Shown here: one piece after another, positions 47,801-58,532 of the stretch
Layout of the letters: each line of letters opens with the position of its first letter
Numbering within the stretch: position 1 is the first letter of the stretch
Assembly (NCBI GenBank): GCA_029255685.2
Contig: CM055319.2
Coordinates: 20,177,247-20,241,246 of the forward strand
Direction of reading: 5' to 3'
DNA from: Silene conica
Lineage: Eukaryota > Streptophyta > Magnoliopsida > Caryophyllales > Caryophyllaceae
Length of the DNA: 64,000 nt
Translations under genes and position numbers: made by a program
The notes under the pieces: model-generated
What the model saw: only the letters and a program-made list of their open reading frames with translations
Told to the model about the DNA's origin: nothing
The model's database searches: none

Positions 47801-49866
47801 TGCCATGGATGTATTCAAGAGAACGTGTATGTTTATATGTCAATTTCAGTTCACCAAAAAGTCAGGTGTGTATCATTTCGATTTGAATATTTTGTTATTA
47901 CATATTTGTACATGCAAACAGTTAGATGGGTGATTAACAAATTTTCAATTTAGATTTAGTTGTTTAAAAAGAAGAATGTAATCGGCAGATCTAATTTCGT
48001 TATTTCATTCTCATTTTATGTTGCATGCAATTATGGGTGAAATTGAAAAGGAAGATCATTGATGTTGCAGATCGGCAAATATAAAGGTCGGTTTAATTTC
48101 CGTTTTAAGTTTTTTGTACTAATAAATCCATACATAAAAAGAAATCCATTTTTGAGTAGATGAGATAAAATGATATTTCGATTTTTGCTAAACTGATAAT
48201 TAATTTGATTGTGTAATTTGATTTTGATTGTGTTGCATGCGGAAACTATGAGGTGCGCAAGTCAGTGGACATGCTGGATGTACACCCAAAGCGGTCAAAT
48301 TGATGGGTCAAATGCGGAGCTGCTTAACATAAGGTGGGTCTTATTACAATTTTTGAATGTTGTGGAAGTATTTTAAATTTTTTATTAAATCATGTATTGA
48401 ACAATGGATGCCTTTTAGTTGGCTTAGTGGGTAGGAGATGCAGGTAGACTTAACGATTCTATTTAGTTGCTTGTGGGTTTCTTTGTTTTGGTCATGTTAA
48501 TCTGTAAATGTGTATGGATCTAAGAAGATCTTTTATTGCTATATATTCAAATTTCCATAGTGTTGCTTATTGAATTTAAATAATTTCATTTTTTTGGTTC
48601 AGAATAAATATGATGTTTAATTTTGTCGTCGTTAGTAATTTAGTGAATTTTAACGTCAAACGATTGTTCTTTATTTACTTGGGTTTAATTGTGAAAAAAT
48701 ATCTTGTGAGTTTCACATTATTCAATTGAAAAATATTAAATTGATAGTAGTGATAGTATATGTCGTATAATTTAGCCTTGGAGATACGAAAACGGATTAA
48801 TATGTTATTGATGATTGAAGTTTGATTCCTGATTTTATCAATCGGTTCCTTTTGTGCTCTTGTTTGACTGCGATCTGAATTACTCTTTATTGTGTAGTTT
48901 GAAATATGAAAATCTGATATTAGAATCCGAAATTCTATACTGTTCGACTCCTAAATACTGTTTATTTCACTAATTTTACTCTAAATTTGTGTAATTAACT
49001 AATTTATTACTTGTGTTTAATTTTCGAAATCATATCCGACCGCTGACTTGTTGAATATTTTGGTTCAGAATAAATATGATGTTTAATAATGTATTGACTC
49101 GGCTTTTTATGGAATAGATATGCTCGATATTTTTCTGTTTTTTATTTTAATTTAGTTATTGACTCGGGTGAAATTATGTTGATATTTTATGCTTGATAGT
49201 CTATGTTTAGGATAGATAACAATAACAATCAGAGTACTTGAATAGATAACAATAACGATTTTAATGGCATAGAATCATTATTTCATTATAAAATATTCAA
49301 ATCAATTGATAATTTTGTGAAAATCAAGCTTGGTTATTGTGAGTTTTTGTGTTTAATTTGTCAGATTTAAACTATATTATGGATTTATTCTACAATTATT
49401 TCATTATCTTTTAGGTTATGTGTTTGAGAAGTCTCCTAGTGTTTAATTAAACATGATGCACAATTTATTGAGAGGTCATACTGTTTTTTTATTTTAATAC
49501 AAAACACAGTCTTAGAAATCCATCTTTAATCGAAAAATAACAAACTACTTGACTATGTAGCAAACACAATAACCTGTAATTGAACTTAGTAAGTAAAATA
49601 ATTAAAATCAATACCTGATGTAGGACGATAAAGTGGTTGTTTACCGTTTTCTGACGGGAAATTCACATTTCTCTGCTGATGTGTGTTTGTTATTTCACGT
49701 AGGGCAATAACTGTATTTCCTGAAAGATGTAAAAACTAAATTAGAAAAGGAATATAATGAAGAACAATTGAAATTACACAAAAACTATTTAACAAATAAA
49801 CTAACCTTTATCACGTTCATTGCTTTTTCTTTTAGGGTTTTTTGGTTGGCCATGATTTTCTGCCAT
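38860..49866 (-). CDS. Helitron Rep-helicase (RepHel), about 1780 aa
   Basis: The rolling-circle transposase: an HUH nickase fused to a PIF1-type 5'-3' helicase. Seventeen exons join in phase: 49806-49866, 49615-49719, 45692-45793, 45457-45540, 45273-45374, 44999-45070, 44795-44878, 44593-44643, 44243-44479, 43918-44091, 43383-43830, 42786-43291, 42186-42620, 41551-42060, 40738-41445, 39875-40635, 38860-39762 (5343 nt). The Rep part has the HUH motif GLPHAHILLFL and the two-tyrosine motif KYLFKYINKG. The helicase has Walker A GYGGTGKT, Walker B IIWDEAPM, GGDFRQVLPV, LTKNMRL and the C-terminal VAISRVTSKKGLKVL. Everything from 44479 down is strong; the eight 5' exons are inferred from splice sites and phase. 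The exon at 45692 has AT instead of GT as donor, and the acceptor at 44479 is chosen to keep phase (an alternative is 44489). No stops in the joined frame. Confidence 0.85.
44795..45793 (-). repeat. Duplicated exon array in the RepHel 5' region
   Basis: Five exons of two related types. The R type (45692-45793, 45273-45374, 44999-45070) starts VIDFSQPFQP or VIDFSQAFQP; full copies have 34 codons and the last is cut to 24. The S type (45457-45540, 44795-44878) has 28 codons with LQ-P---GK-LYQH-SG. All are phase 1 at both ends. The order R-S-R-R-S, with similar flanking intron bases (ATGTTGCAG acceptors), points to segmental duplication. Confidence 0.75.
46210..46620 (+). promoter_or_regulatory. 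Promoter-like segment with site II and telo-box motifs
   Basis: Repeated TGGGCTA/GGCCCAA elements (site II, TCP-type) at about 46210-46450, then AAAACCCTAA (telo-box) at about 46503, ATATATATATTCCCC, and a CT-rich leader (CCCCTCTCTCTAAAATCC). This combination is typical of plant ribosomal-protein and housekeeping promoters. It faces plus, opposite to the Helitron genes, with no intact gene downstream. Probably captured host DNA. Confidence 0.45.
47080..47740. repeat. Degenerate tandem repeat, about 180-240 bp units
   Basis: Three to four copies with shared blocks TTATTTGTTTATAAA, TAGATCTAAACATTTGTG, GTGTTAATAATTTAGTAAAT and GCATGTCGGTTTGAAGGAG. A further diverged copy lies at about 51280-51415. 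Confidence 0.75.
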
Positions 49867-52368
49867 GGTATTCCTGATATATTGTTAATAATATTTAGTT
49901 TTCAGAGAAGTGAATAATAGATATTATGCAGTGGTATTAATAGGGTTTAGGATTTTGTTTATGTTTAGGGTTTTCAGAGAAGTGTGGGCTTATCATTCTT
50001 CTAATGGTATTTGGTGTGTATAATGGGCTCATCTATTTTTGGTAAATTTTAAGTGTGCCAAGAGTCAATTGATGCTTATATGTTCTATTTTTGGTAAATT
50101 TTAAGTGTGCCAAGAGTCAAATGATGCTTATATGTTTATTAGTCTTAAATATTCATTTTTAATTTTGTTTATCTTAACCGTGATATTCAAATCCTTTTTT
50201 TCAAATAATTATAATGATGCAAATATAATTCGAATGGATCAGTAACTAATGATTGTTTTTTTTTTTATGATTGTTCATGATATGACGTGGAGGATGGAGA
50301 CGACATCAATGTTGGGATCACACTAAAAGTTTTACAATATTCAGGTATTTTACTCAATCGGACACGTTTTTTTTTTCCCAGTCTTAATACAAAGTTAAGA
50401 AATAAATAAATAATACCTTTATTCGGATGGGTATCTATTGCCTAGTAACAAACATACTATACCATTCGGATGGGTTTAGTGAACGATTGCGGAAACGGGA
50501 ATGAGATACCCTTTTTCTATACTCAACCAATCCCAATGGCAGACGGGTAGCCAATATCCCAGTAGTCAATAATTCAACAGTTTTATTTATACCCGTTTTC
50601 TATACTCAACCCATCCGAATGGTATAGTATGAGTATACATACTATACAACTTTTATTTATACCATTTTTATGAACAAATATTATAGACAAACATCGGGTT
50701 ATTGAAGCTACACGTGTAAGTTTAACGAACATACTATACCATTTTGCTGAATGGGTTGGTTAAATATCATGCTCAACAAAGTTATGGTCAACTATGGGTC
50801 AAATTAGGTCAATTGTCATTGTTGTTCATATTCGAGTTGTCCTGTTCTCGTCTGATTTGGGTGTTAGGCCAAGTCACTTGGTTTATGTCAGTTTTGCCGG
50901 TTTCAACATGTAAATGGGGTTTGTTTCGTCAATTGTGTAAATTTAGCTTCTGTAAAAACTTTGATAGTCTTAAATTTCGGTTTAAATGCTTCATTTGGTG
51001 GAAGATAGAGTAGTATAACAGTTATTTATTCTTGGTGTGGTCTTGGGAAGTTGAATTCCTTCGTTAGATTTGAAGTTAGACAGTTTGATTCAGGTGTATG
51101 GTGACTGGTGGGTATTTTACTTGGCCGATGCCGATGGCGTGTGTTATGAAGCTTTTTTTATTTGTAAATGTTTTCTTTGATTAGATTGGGAAGGAATTGG
51201 TGGCTGTATATATCTCGAGTCGGTTGTTTGCTGGTGTAAATGGGTTTTGTTTCAACATGTTGCATGATAAAATTTGCTTGATGAACTTGTATGTCGTTTT
51301 AATTAGATTTCTTTATTTGCATGTCGGTTTAATTTGACTTATTTGTTTATTAAGAATAGATATAAACATTTGTGTTAATAATAGAGTATTTTATCATAAA
51401 TAAGTTGTAAATTGCCTCAAAAGTAGTCGTCATATTTTGATATCACTTGCCCTCATTCTTGTGTTAATAATTGATCATTTTCTGAAGCATATTTAAAGAG
51501 CAATCAACCGTAAGATAAAACCAAGCACAATAACTAATTCAACATTATGGTACTCTATAGCGTCGTATATGGTTCTTCGGATGGATATTTATTGCTTAGT
51601 AACAAAGATACTTTAGGGAGTATAAACTAAGCCGACTTAGGAAACTTATATATACAACCTTTACAACATTTCTTTGCCGGAAAATTTTCGTAATCCAGTA
51701 GGCATTAGTTGTTTAAGAATAGACTTTCTTCTGATTAGTTTGCACAGGATAGATAGCTTACTGCTTGCCATCATTCTACTCATTCGTATGTGCTTAGAAT
51801 GCGTTTTCAAAAGAATGATATGTCCTTTATTGCATATCATAGGTTTGATTTTTAAATTACTTGTATATTATTGATGGTAATTTTAATTGCTTTGTATTCT
51901 GAGTTTGGGTTGCTTCAATTTTACTAATATGTTCCCTCTTTTATTTCTCCTTGTTTTCCTTCATTTTCTCGTTTTTTTTTTATTTTAATATTCTGCTGCT
52001 CGTGCTACTGCTATTGTTGCTCTGGTGGTTTATTTTGTTCCGTTGATGGCTGTTTTGGGTAGTGGTTACGGTCTCGACGTATAGGATTGTTTTTTGTACT
52101 GCTTGGTTCATATACTAATGTGGATTAACTGCTGGTAATCTGAAACACATTTAAAGATGACAAACAGCCGTAAGATATAACAATCAAAATAACTAATTCA
52201 ACTATATGAATTGGACTAATTTCGTTTAGGGTCACCACCGTCTAGGTAAATAAAATAAAACTTGAAACCTTATTGTCGAGTGCTGAAAAATGCTTAAATA
52301 AAAGTACTACCAAAACAAAACAACATTCTGAATTCTGTCAATTTAAAATTTAAGATAACATTTTGAAA
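49867..52368. other. Spacer between the two Helitron genes
   Basis: No supported gene. Contains a 52-bp tandem duplication at about 50030-50135 (GGTAAATTTTAAGTGTGCCA twice), the inverted repeat 50453-50631, and a diverged copy of the 47-kb repeat. The frames 50744-51013 and 51674-51874 have no recognised product. Confidence 0.5.
50453..50631. repeat. Perfect 24-bp inverted repeat, MITE-like
   Basis: The arms at 50453-50476 and 50608-50631 are exact inverted copies (outer part CATACTATACCATTCGGATG) around 131 bp. A partial third copy of the arm is at about 50728-50752. It could be a small MITE inside the Helitron. Confidence 0.7.
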
Positions 52369-55300
52369 TTATTTTTCTGTCTTCACGATTGCGACCTTTT
52401 TTGTTGCAGAACTTGCATCAAATGATTGATCTTCGTCATCAACTGGGATTGGCCTTTTCAAAGGAGTTATCTTTGGACTACTGTCTTCGGTTTGGGAATC
52501 TATCTCCTGCTTGAAATGGTAACGTTTTAGTTTTTATCTAAATAAATTATGGCTCTTTGGTATTAAGTATTAAATTGGTGAACGTATTTACCTCTACATC
52601 AATGCTATGGACAACCAAATCCTTGGCCTGCTTAATTATAATTGAAACAAAGTTAGTCATATAATGTGTTTATAATAAACTTGATATAGTGTTTGTGTTA
52701 ATCTTGATAATAATGAACAACATATGAAAGTTCTATTTTAACATATTAATTTTAACATGAGACACAAAGTTAGTCATATACCTGTGAACTTCCGCCGGCC
52801 ATGGATAGGTTATACCTGGCCTTAAAACCGCTGAGATCGGCCTATAAGAACATCATAGGTAAAACGAAACATCATTGGACTGAACGATTATTAAACGTTG
52901 ATTTGCAATTTGTTTATCTATGGGTTTGTTCATGAAATATAGTTCTATGTCACTTTTTATAATGGATTTTTATATTATCCCTTCTGATTTATTGCAAGAT
53001 ATTGTCAGTTAGACATTTGGAACCACATTTTGTTTATTTTTTAGACGATAAAATTGAAGCTGATGAATATCATGTGTAAATGAAACTGGAACCAAATCAG
53101 TAGTCATAGTACCTTAAAGATCTCCGTGTATCTTTTATGCCATTTGTCGGCAATGTCCCTATCGTCAGTCATACTGGCAACGGTGTAGCTAGTTTGACCC
53201 TGATCGACGTTATAGTAAGGATGTATATTAACTTTGAAAACAAAGGATTTTTCAAGGAACACTTCTAGGTCGCGAGGCATGTCTTCCGGATCACCACCAC
53301 TCTATAAAAAAATTTAAGAATAAATTAGCAATACATATTTTCTTTATTTAAGTAATGAAAATAAGAAGCTAAAACATGTATGAGACCTACCTTTTCAATC
53401 TTTGCTAGTAGGACAGACGCTGGTTGGCGCACATATTGGTTCACCTGACCATCAAATGCTGTGAGATAGACCGTATCGTTGCACGGGTCTGACACGTGGA
53501 ATTTTATCTGGAATCTGTATCGATGAACATCTATATAAGTATTGTAGATTTGACCGAATAATTAAATTATGTATTAAAATTGATTTAAATAGCAAAAATG
53601 TTTGACCTTGGGACTCTAGATGTAAAACCATTAATATGTCCATCGCAACCCTTAATTTTACAAATCCATTTCCCATTGTCATTCTTGGTTGATTTCATCC
53701 AGCATAACTTGCAGCTGTCATAAAACCATCCAGCCGCGCAGTCAATGTCGACGATTGTTCCATGCACGTAGTAATATCCTGCCTGAAATTTTAATACACA
53801 ATTTAAATATACGTTATTATTAGAATTAGTAGCATAATGTAAGTCATAGATTCACCCCTGTCCCACTTGGTTATTTTTTCCTATATGTTTCAGATTTAGT
53901 TTTATACTCTAATAACAAAAATTGGGTATCAAAACTAAAAGTATCTGGTTATAATATACCTTTTTATTCTCCTTCAAATCGGCAATGGATTTTATGGAAT
54001 CCAATGTCATGTCGTCAGTATCAGCGTCATCGGCAATTTCAATAACTTGTAAAGAGTTACTTGCATCGGTAGTCGAAAGACTGTAACAATATGAATCGTT
54101 GAAAACAGAGTATAAAATTAATTAGTGGCAGATTTACATTATTAGTTCTCTAAGATAATAACCAAAATTAATACCTAGGCTCAAACTCCGTAAGCTGTGG
54201 TAAATCGGGTTTGAGGTTAAACACCGTGGCGTTGAAGGTCGTCTGGATCCGCCAAGAACCTGAGATGTTTATTGTTAAAATTTGATGAGCTGTAATTCTA
54301 TTTTTGCTTTTCCCGCGTTACATACAGAAAACTTTCCATCACCACTTTTTTTTCCCCTTTTTAATATTTTACACAAATACTTCATATATAAGGCGATGTT
54401 AGTAAATTTGTTGTAAACCGAGCCTTTTTAGTTGCTATTTTTTTAACAGTTGTGTTTAAAATTTATTGACACTTCTTAAATTTCAGATTAAGAGTAGCTT
54501 TAGCCTGATCTGTTCGTTTTACTGCTGTAGGATTTGTTGGCGCGCAGAAGAAAGGGTCGTAATTTAAAGGTAAGTGTTTAAGCCTGACTGTCTTAACTGA
54601 TTACCCATCTATGTTTATACCGAGGTCATGCTTAATATTATAGAAATAATATAGAAATAAAAATGAATAATTTATATTATACGTACCTTCAAACTTTTTT
54701 GTTTGCACACACTGGATGACGATAACTTTAGACTGCTCGGGATTGGGGAGTTTGTTTATAAGATCGGGTACTTGACTTGCAAATGGTTCCCATAAGGTGC
54801 ATGGGAGCTTTGTTCCCCTAAAACGAAATCAAAATTTGTAAATAGATTGGCGACAATTAAAGAATATTCGAAATATAAGAAAATGATTTAAATAGTGATG
54901 TAGAGATGAATTTACTGATAGTCTTCAAGTCTTATTGTGCGACACACATGCTTACTCGGAGTTTCCGTTATAGGACCAATCTCGTAGAGTTTTCCTATAA
55001 CATCTGGATTTTCAAATACGAAAACATTTAAAATCATAGTGGACCATTAATAGAATAGAGTAGTAAAATAGAGTAAATGAATATAATATGTAAGAGTCGT
55101 ACCTATATAATGCGTGGGTGGAATAACACCGTCCAATATGTCATTAAAAGCTGAAAAACGGTATAGACTATTTGGTATGGTAGGATCACTGATTTTCTGC
55201 ACTCGTGTTGAGTATTCAAACCTCAACCTATAAGGATGAGGTGTTGCCTTGTCAAGGCCTGTGTTGTTGTCGACGGTAATATTTCGAATAGTGTAAATTT

Positions 55301-55665
55301 CACCGACAGACAACTGTGATCCAAAGTGTGAAATTAATTGTTTTCTTATCGTGGCTTGGATAAAATCATTCTGAAAACAACATAAATAAAATACAAATCA
55401 GTTTTTTGTATAAAATAAAAGAAAACATCGGGTATAAAATTATTGTAGAATAAATGGTAGAAGAAAGACAAACCTTGGAATCCACGAATAGCAACTCTAT
55501 AGCATCGAGTTTCTTTCTGTTTGAAGTATCAGATGTTTTTTCGAAATTCTTGTTTTTAAAAGCAAATTCGGGTCTCTCCCATTTGTGTGTCACTCTTACG
55601 TTCATCTGAGTAACGCGAACCCCGTACTTGAGGTCGCTAATAGTCATAAAACTCGTCATAGCCAT
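52369..55665 (-). CDS. RPA70-like single-strand DNA-binding protein, 533 aa
   Basis: Homologue of replication protein A large subunit, which plant Helitrons are known to carry; it probably coats single strands during rolling-circle transposition. Twelve exons join in phase: 55474-55665, 55103-55370, 54916-54994, 54687-54817, 54175-54259, 53960-54080, 53607-53782, 53391-53514, 53113-53301, 52782-52841, 52592-52627, 52369-52509; 534 codons with stop. N-terminal OB folds (MTISDLKYGVRVTQMNVRVT; VGEIYTIRNITVD; RLRFEYSTRVQKISDP), a middle OB fold (KLPCTLWEPFASQV), and a C-terminal OB fold with a CX2C-X13-CX4C zinc ribbon (CKLC, CKIKGC). The tail is Lys-rich (KRPIPVDDEDQS, KKVAIVKTEK), perhaps a nuclear localisation signal. 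The usual N-terminal protein-interaction domain of host RPA70 is absent. No lesions. It lies upstream of RepHel in the same orientation, 2.5 kb away. Confidence 0.88.
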
Positions 55666-57609
55666 TGATATGAATATCTGTGATAGCAGGTACTGTGTAT
55701 TAGGACTGAAAATTGTATTGTGGATGCAGGTAATTTAGAAGCCTTTATTTATAATTTGGGGATGGTTTTTATCAAGTGAAAGTCTATTGAAGGTAAAACT
55801 CTAAATATAGATAATATTAATTATGGAAAGATTTGATTCACATATGGTAAGATAGTTATTGTTTTTTAAAAGATTATTTTCTTTGTATATAGTCAACTAT
55901 ATTGACTGGTGTCCCTAAATTACTAATAAAACAATTGATTCTTCAAAGATTTTATGGAATATGCCTAAATTCATGAAAACGGTTTGAGTAAATCATGGGA
56001 AGATTTTATGGAATATCTTTTAAAATTAAGCCAATATTTTATATGCTTGTTTTATGGCATACGATATTTTATATGCTTGTTTTAAATTATATTTTATATG
56101 CTTGATTTTATATGGTTGTTTTATGGCATATTTTATATGCTTGATTTTATGGAATAAAATATAATATTTTATAGTATATAGTAAATTCCTAAAAGACTCG
56201 AATTATTATATTTTATTAAATATTTGCTAAAGAATATAATTTTTTGCTCTGTATAATCATCAGAATAGTTTTGCTCTTGATAGTTATGGAAAGATTAAAT
56301 ATAATTATTGATATATATGATTTAGAAGATAATTACTATGATAGTAGTTATTCTGATGATTATACAGACTATTTCTGCTGGATAAGATTAGAAGACTATT
56401 TTAATAAATGTAATTAAAATTGAATAAGTTATTAAATATCATATTCTGATGATTATACAGAAAATTATATACATCAGTATGTAGAAAGTCTTCTGCTGGA
56501 TTTAATTGAATTTTGAAGTTTACAACTTCTTGGTTATGATTTGAATGACAATTATTGATTTGCTACTTATTTTTTTAGAATAGTCTATTTTGTAATGAAG
56601 ATTTTTCATGGGATGGATTCTAAAACTACTTATTTTATTAGAATAGTCTGGAAACATAATTTCACGAAATTCAAAATACTAAAAATGGACCACAGATTAT
56701 ATTGCACAAAATTAACGAAAGAACAAAGAAACAATAACAGACGGACCACATTAGAGTAGTAATATGCAGCCACAATAACAGACGGACCACATTAAAGTTT
56801 ATCAGCATTACAATTTTAACAATGCACACCTTTTTCGGGATAATGGAGAAGATTTTGCCTTGTCGTCTGAGGTTGCATCAGCAGTAGGAACAACTTACTC
56901 GGATCAATTCCATACACATCGTGATTCTGGGAATGATTTTGTGTAGAACAATGTAGAACAATCGTGATTTTGGGAATGATTAAATTGGTATCGGTAGCAT
57001 TAGCATTGCCATTAAAAATTAATGGTTTTTCGTTAGCATTAGCATTGCCATCTGTTATTGTTAGAATTTTTGTAAATAGGTGTTGCAGAGATGGAATTGT
57101 ATAATGGTTTTTGGATATTTTGTGAAACGGCACAGACTGAATGCTGAGGAATGATTGTCTGAGGTTGCATCAGCAGTAGGAACAACTTACTCGGATCAAT
57201 TCCATACACATCGTGATTCTGGGAATGATTTTGTGTAGAACAATGTAGAACAATCGTGATTTTGTTGGATATTTTGTGAAACGGCACAGACTGAATGCTG
57301 AGGAATGATTGTGTAGAACAGAAATGAATTAGGTTTTTGGATATTTTGTGCAGAACAATATAATAATGAAGATGGTCAAAAGTGGAAAGATTTTATTCTG
57401 TATATATTTTGTATTTAATTTAATAATTTATTAATAAATAAATAAGTAAACTATTATTAAATTATTAAATTATTAAATTATCATGACGTGGCAGAATCTG
57501 ATTGGTCTGTAAAAAGTGGAATTGCTGAGGTTGAATGTGAGTCCTCGAAACACCCAATTCTGCAATGTAACTGCGCCACGTAGGCGGAATAACATTTTTC
57601 TTTTATAGA
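55666..57609 (-). other. Helitron 5' terminal region
   Basis: Non-coding. Contains ATTTTATATGCTTG-type short repeats (56036-56160), inverted copies of ATTCTGATGATTATACAG (56257-56460), and a duplicated 108-bp segment (56865-56972 and 57157-57264). The extreme 5' end has TCTATAAAAG and CCTACGTGGCGCAG. It probably supplies the promoter of the RPA gene. Confidence 0.6.
56865..57313. repeat. 108-bp direct repeat near the Helitron 5' end
   Basis: Two copies (GTCTGAGGTTGCATCAGC to AACAATCGTGATTTTG) at 56865-56972 and 57157-57264 that look identical. A flanking 49-bp segment (TTTTGTGAAACGGCACAG and following) is also repeated at about 57109-57157 and 57265-57313, so the array arose in steps. Confidence 0.85.
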
Positions 57610-58375
57610 TATAATGATTAATCACGTCTTTCTTTTTATAATCATGATATATACATTACGTAAAGATAGGATTTGAATGTGTGATTACATATTTTTCCTT
57701 ATAATGTATAATTGGCCAATTGTAGCATTCGGGATACTATTACAGAAAGAGATGACATTACAAATTTTAACCTATGTACATGGAAGGGGGCACGACCTCA
57801 TAAGAACTAAGGTTCTGGTTATTACTGACAAAAATGTCAGGGGTTTACACAGGTCTTAGATCTGGGATCCTGTGTACATAGATGGGGGCATAGCCCAGGG
57901 GAGTTCTACTCCGTAATGTGTCTCATTTCAGTAATGGTAAACCGGTATTCAATATTTTGCATGTTATGATAAAATGACAGGGTATCCCAATTGACAATGG
58001 ACTGATACGGGTAATAATTAAATAAGAATTATTTAATTAGGACCATTGAAGGTAACTGAGATCATATTCAGTCAGTGTTGACTGATTTTGTTTATTCAAA
58101 TTATTTTCAGGTTTCTGTGCCGGGGAACCGAGGGAGTGAGTTCATTATAAATTTAAAACTCAGGATATGATTAGTATGTAAAATAAGAGTTGCTGAGTAG
58201 ATCTTGTAGCCTTGTATTTCCAGTACAGGAAATACGGCGGTGACGCCTTGTAATAAATTAATTTTCAAGTTATATTTCTTTTATATATAAATAAAACGTA
58301 CTCGTTATTCCATCCGATTTGATTTCATTTTAATATAATAAATTTTAAATTTTTATTTTATTTACGGGCGTTACA
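57610..58375 (+). repeat. Gypsy 5' LTR, second part
   Basis: 766 bp from the Helitron 5' end to TTACA. Contains a short near-repeat (CTATGTACATGGAAGGGGG and TGTGTACATAGATGGGGG) around 57773-57890. Confidence 0.8.
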
Positions 58376-58378
58376 AAT

Positions 58379-58391
58379 TGGTATCAGAGCC
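58379..58391 (+). other. Primer binding site, initiator tRNA-Met type
   Basis: TGGTATCAGAGCC three bases after the LTR, the standard plant LTR-retrotransposon site complementary to the 3' end of initiator methionine tRNA. Confidence 0.93.
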
Positions 58392-58532
58392 TCTATACTA
58401 AAATTTAATGAGAGAGGGGTAAATTAGTAAGAAGGGTAGGTTGTAGAGTTTTATTATTTTGTTTTATTCATTTGTTTTAATTTATGTGTGTAAGATTACT
58501 AATATGGTAATTAATGTCTTTGTTTAGATATA

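Larger units (their letters stand above)
45879..49614. other. RepHel intron, 3.8 kb, with repeats and promoter-like DNA
   Basis: AT-rich. At 46210-46620 there is a plus-strand promoter-like segment (see separate entry). At 47080-47740 a degenerate tandem repeat of about 180-240 bp. The remaining short frames (for example 47678-47953) have no recognisable product. Confidence 0.5.
38529..57609 (-). mobile_element. Large autonomous-type Helitron, 19.1 kb
   Basis: Minus strand. The 5' end is TCTATAAAAG at 57609 after host A; the 3' end is CTAG at 38532-38529 before host T. A 7-bp hairpin (CCCGTGA, 4-base loop, TCACGGG) at 38540-38557 lies 7 bases before CTAG. No target duplication, as expected. 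It carries a Rep-helicase gene and an RPA70-like gene in the same orientation, a promoter-like segment on the opposite strand, and several repeat patches. Both LTR halves of the host gypsy element abut the ends exactly, which supports the boundaries. Confidence 0.88.

Noticed and set aside
47678-47953. 91-codon ORF in the RepHel intron
   Set aside because: It lies partly in the tandem repeat, is AT-driven and has no recognisable domain.
54260-54686. Possible extra exon in RPA intron 4
   Set aside because: Phase and splice sites are already satisfied by 54687-54817 joined to 54175-54259; no coding stretch fits in between.
57677-57859. 60-codon ORF before the primer binding site
   Set aside because: It lies inside the LTR and has no protein signature.
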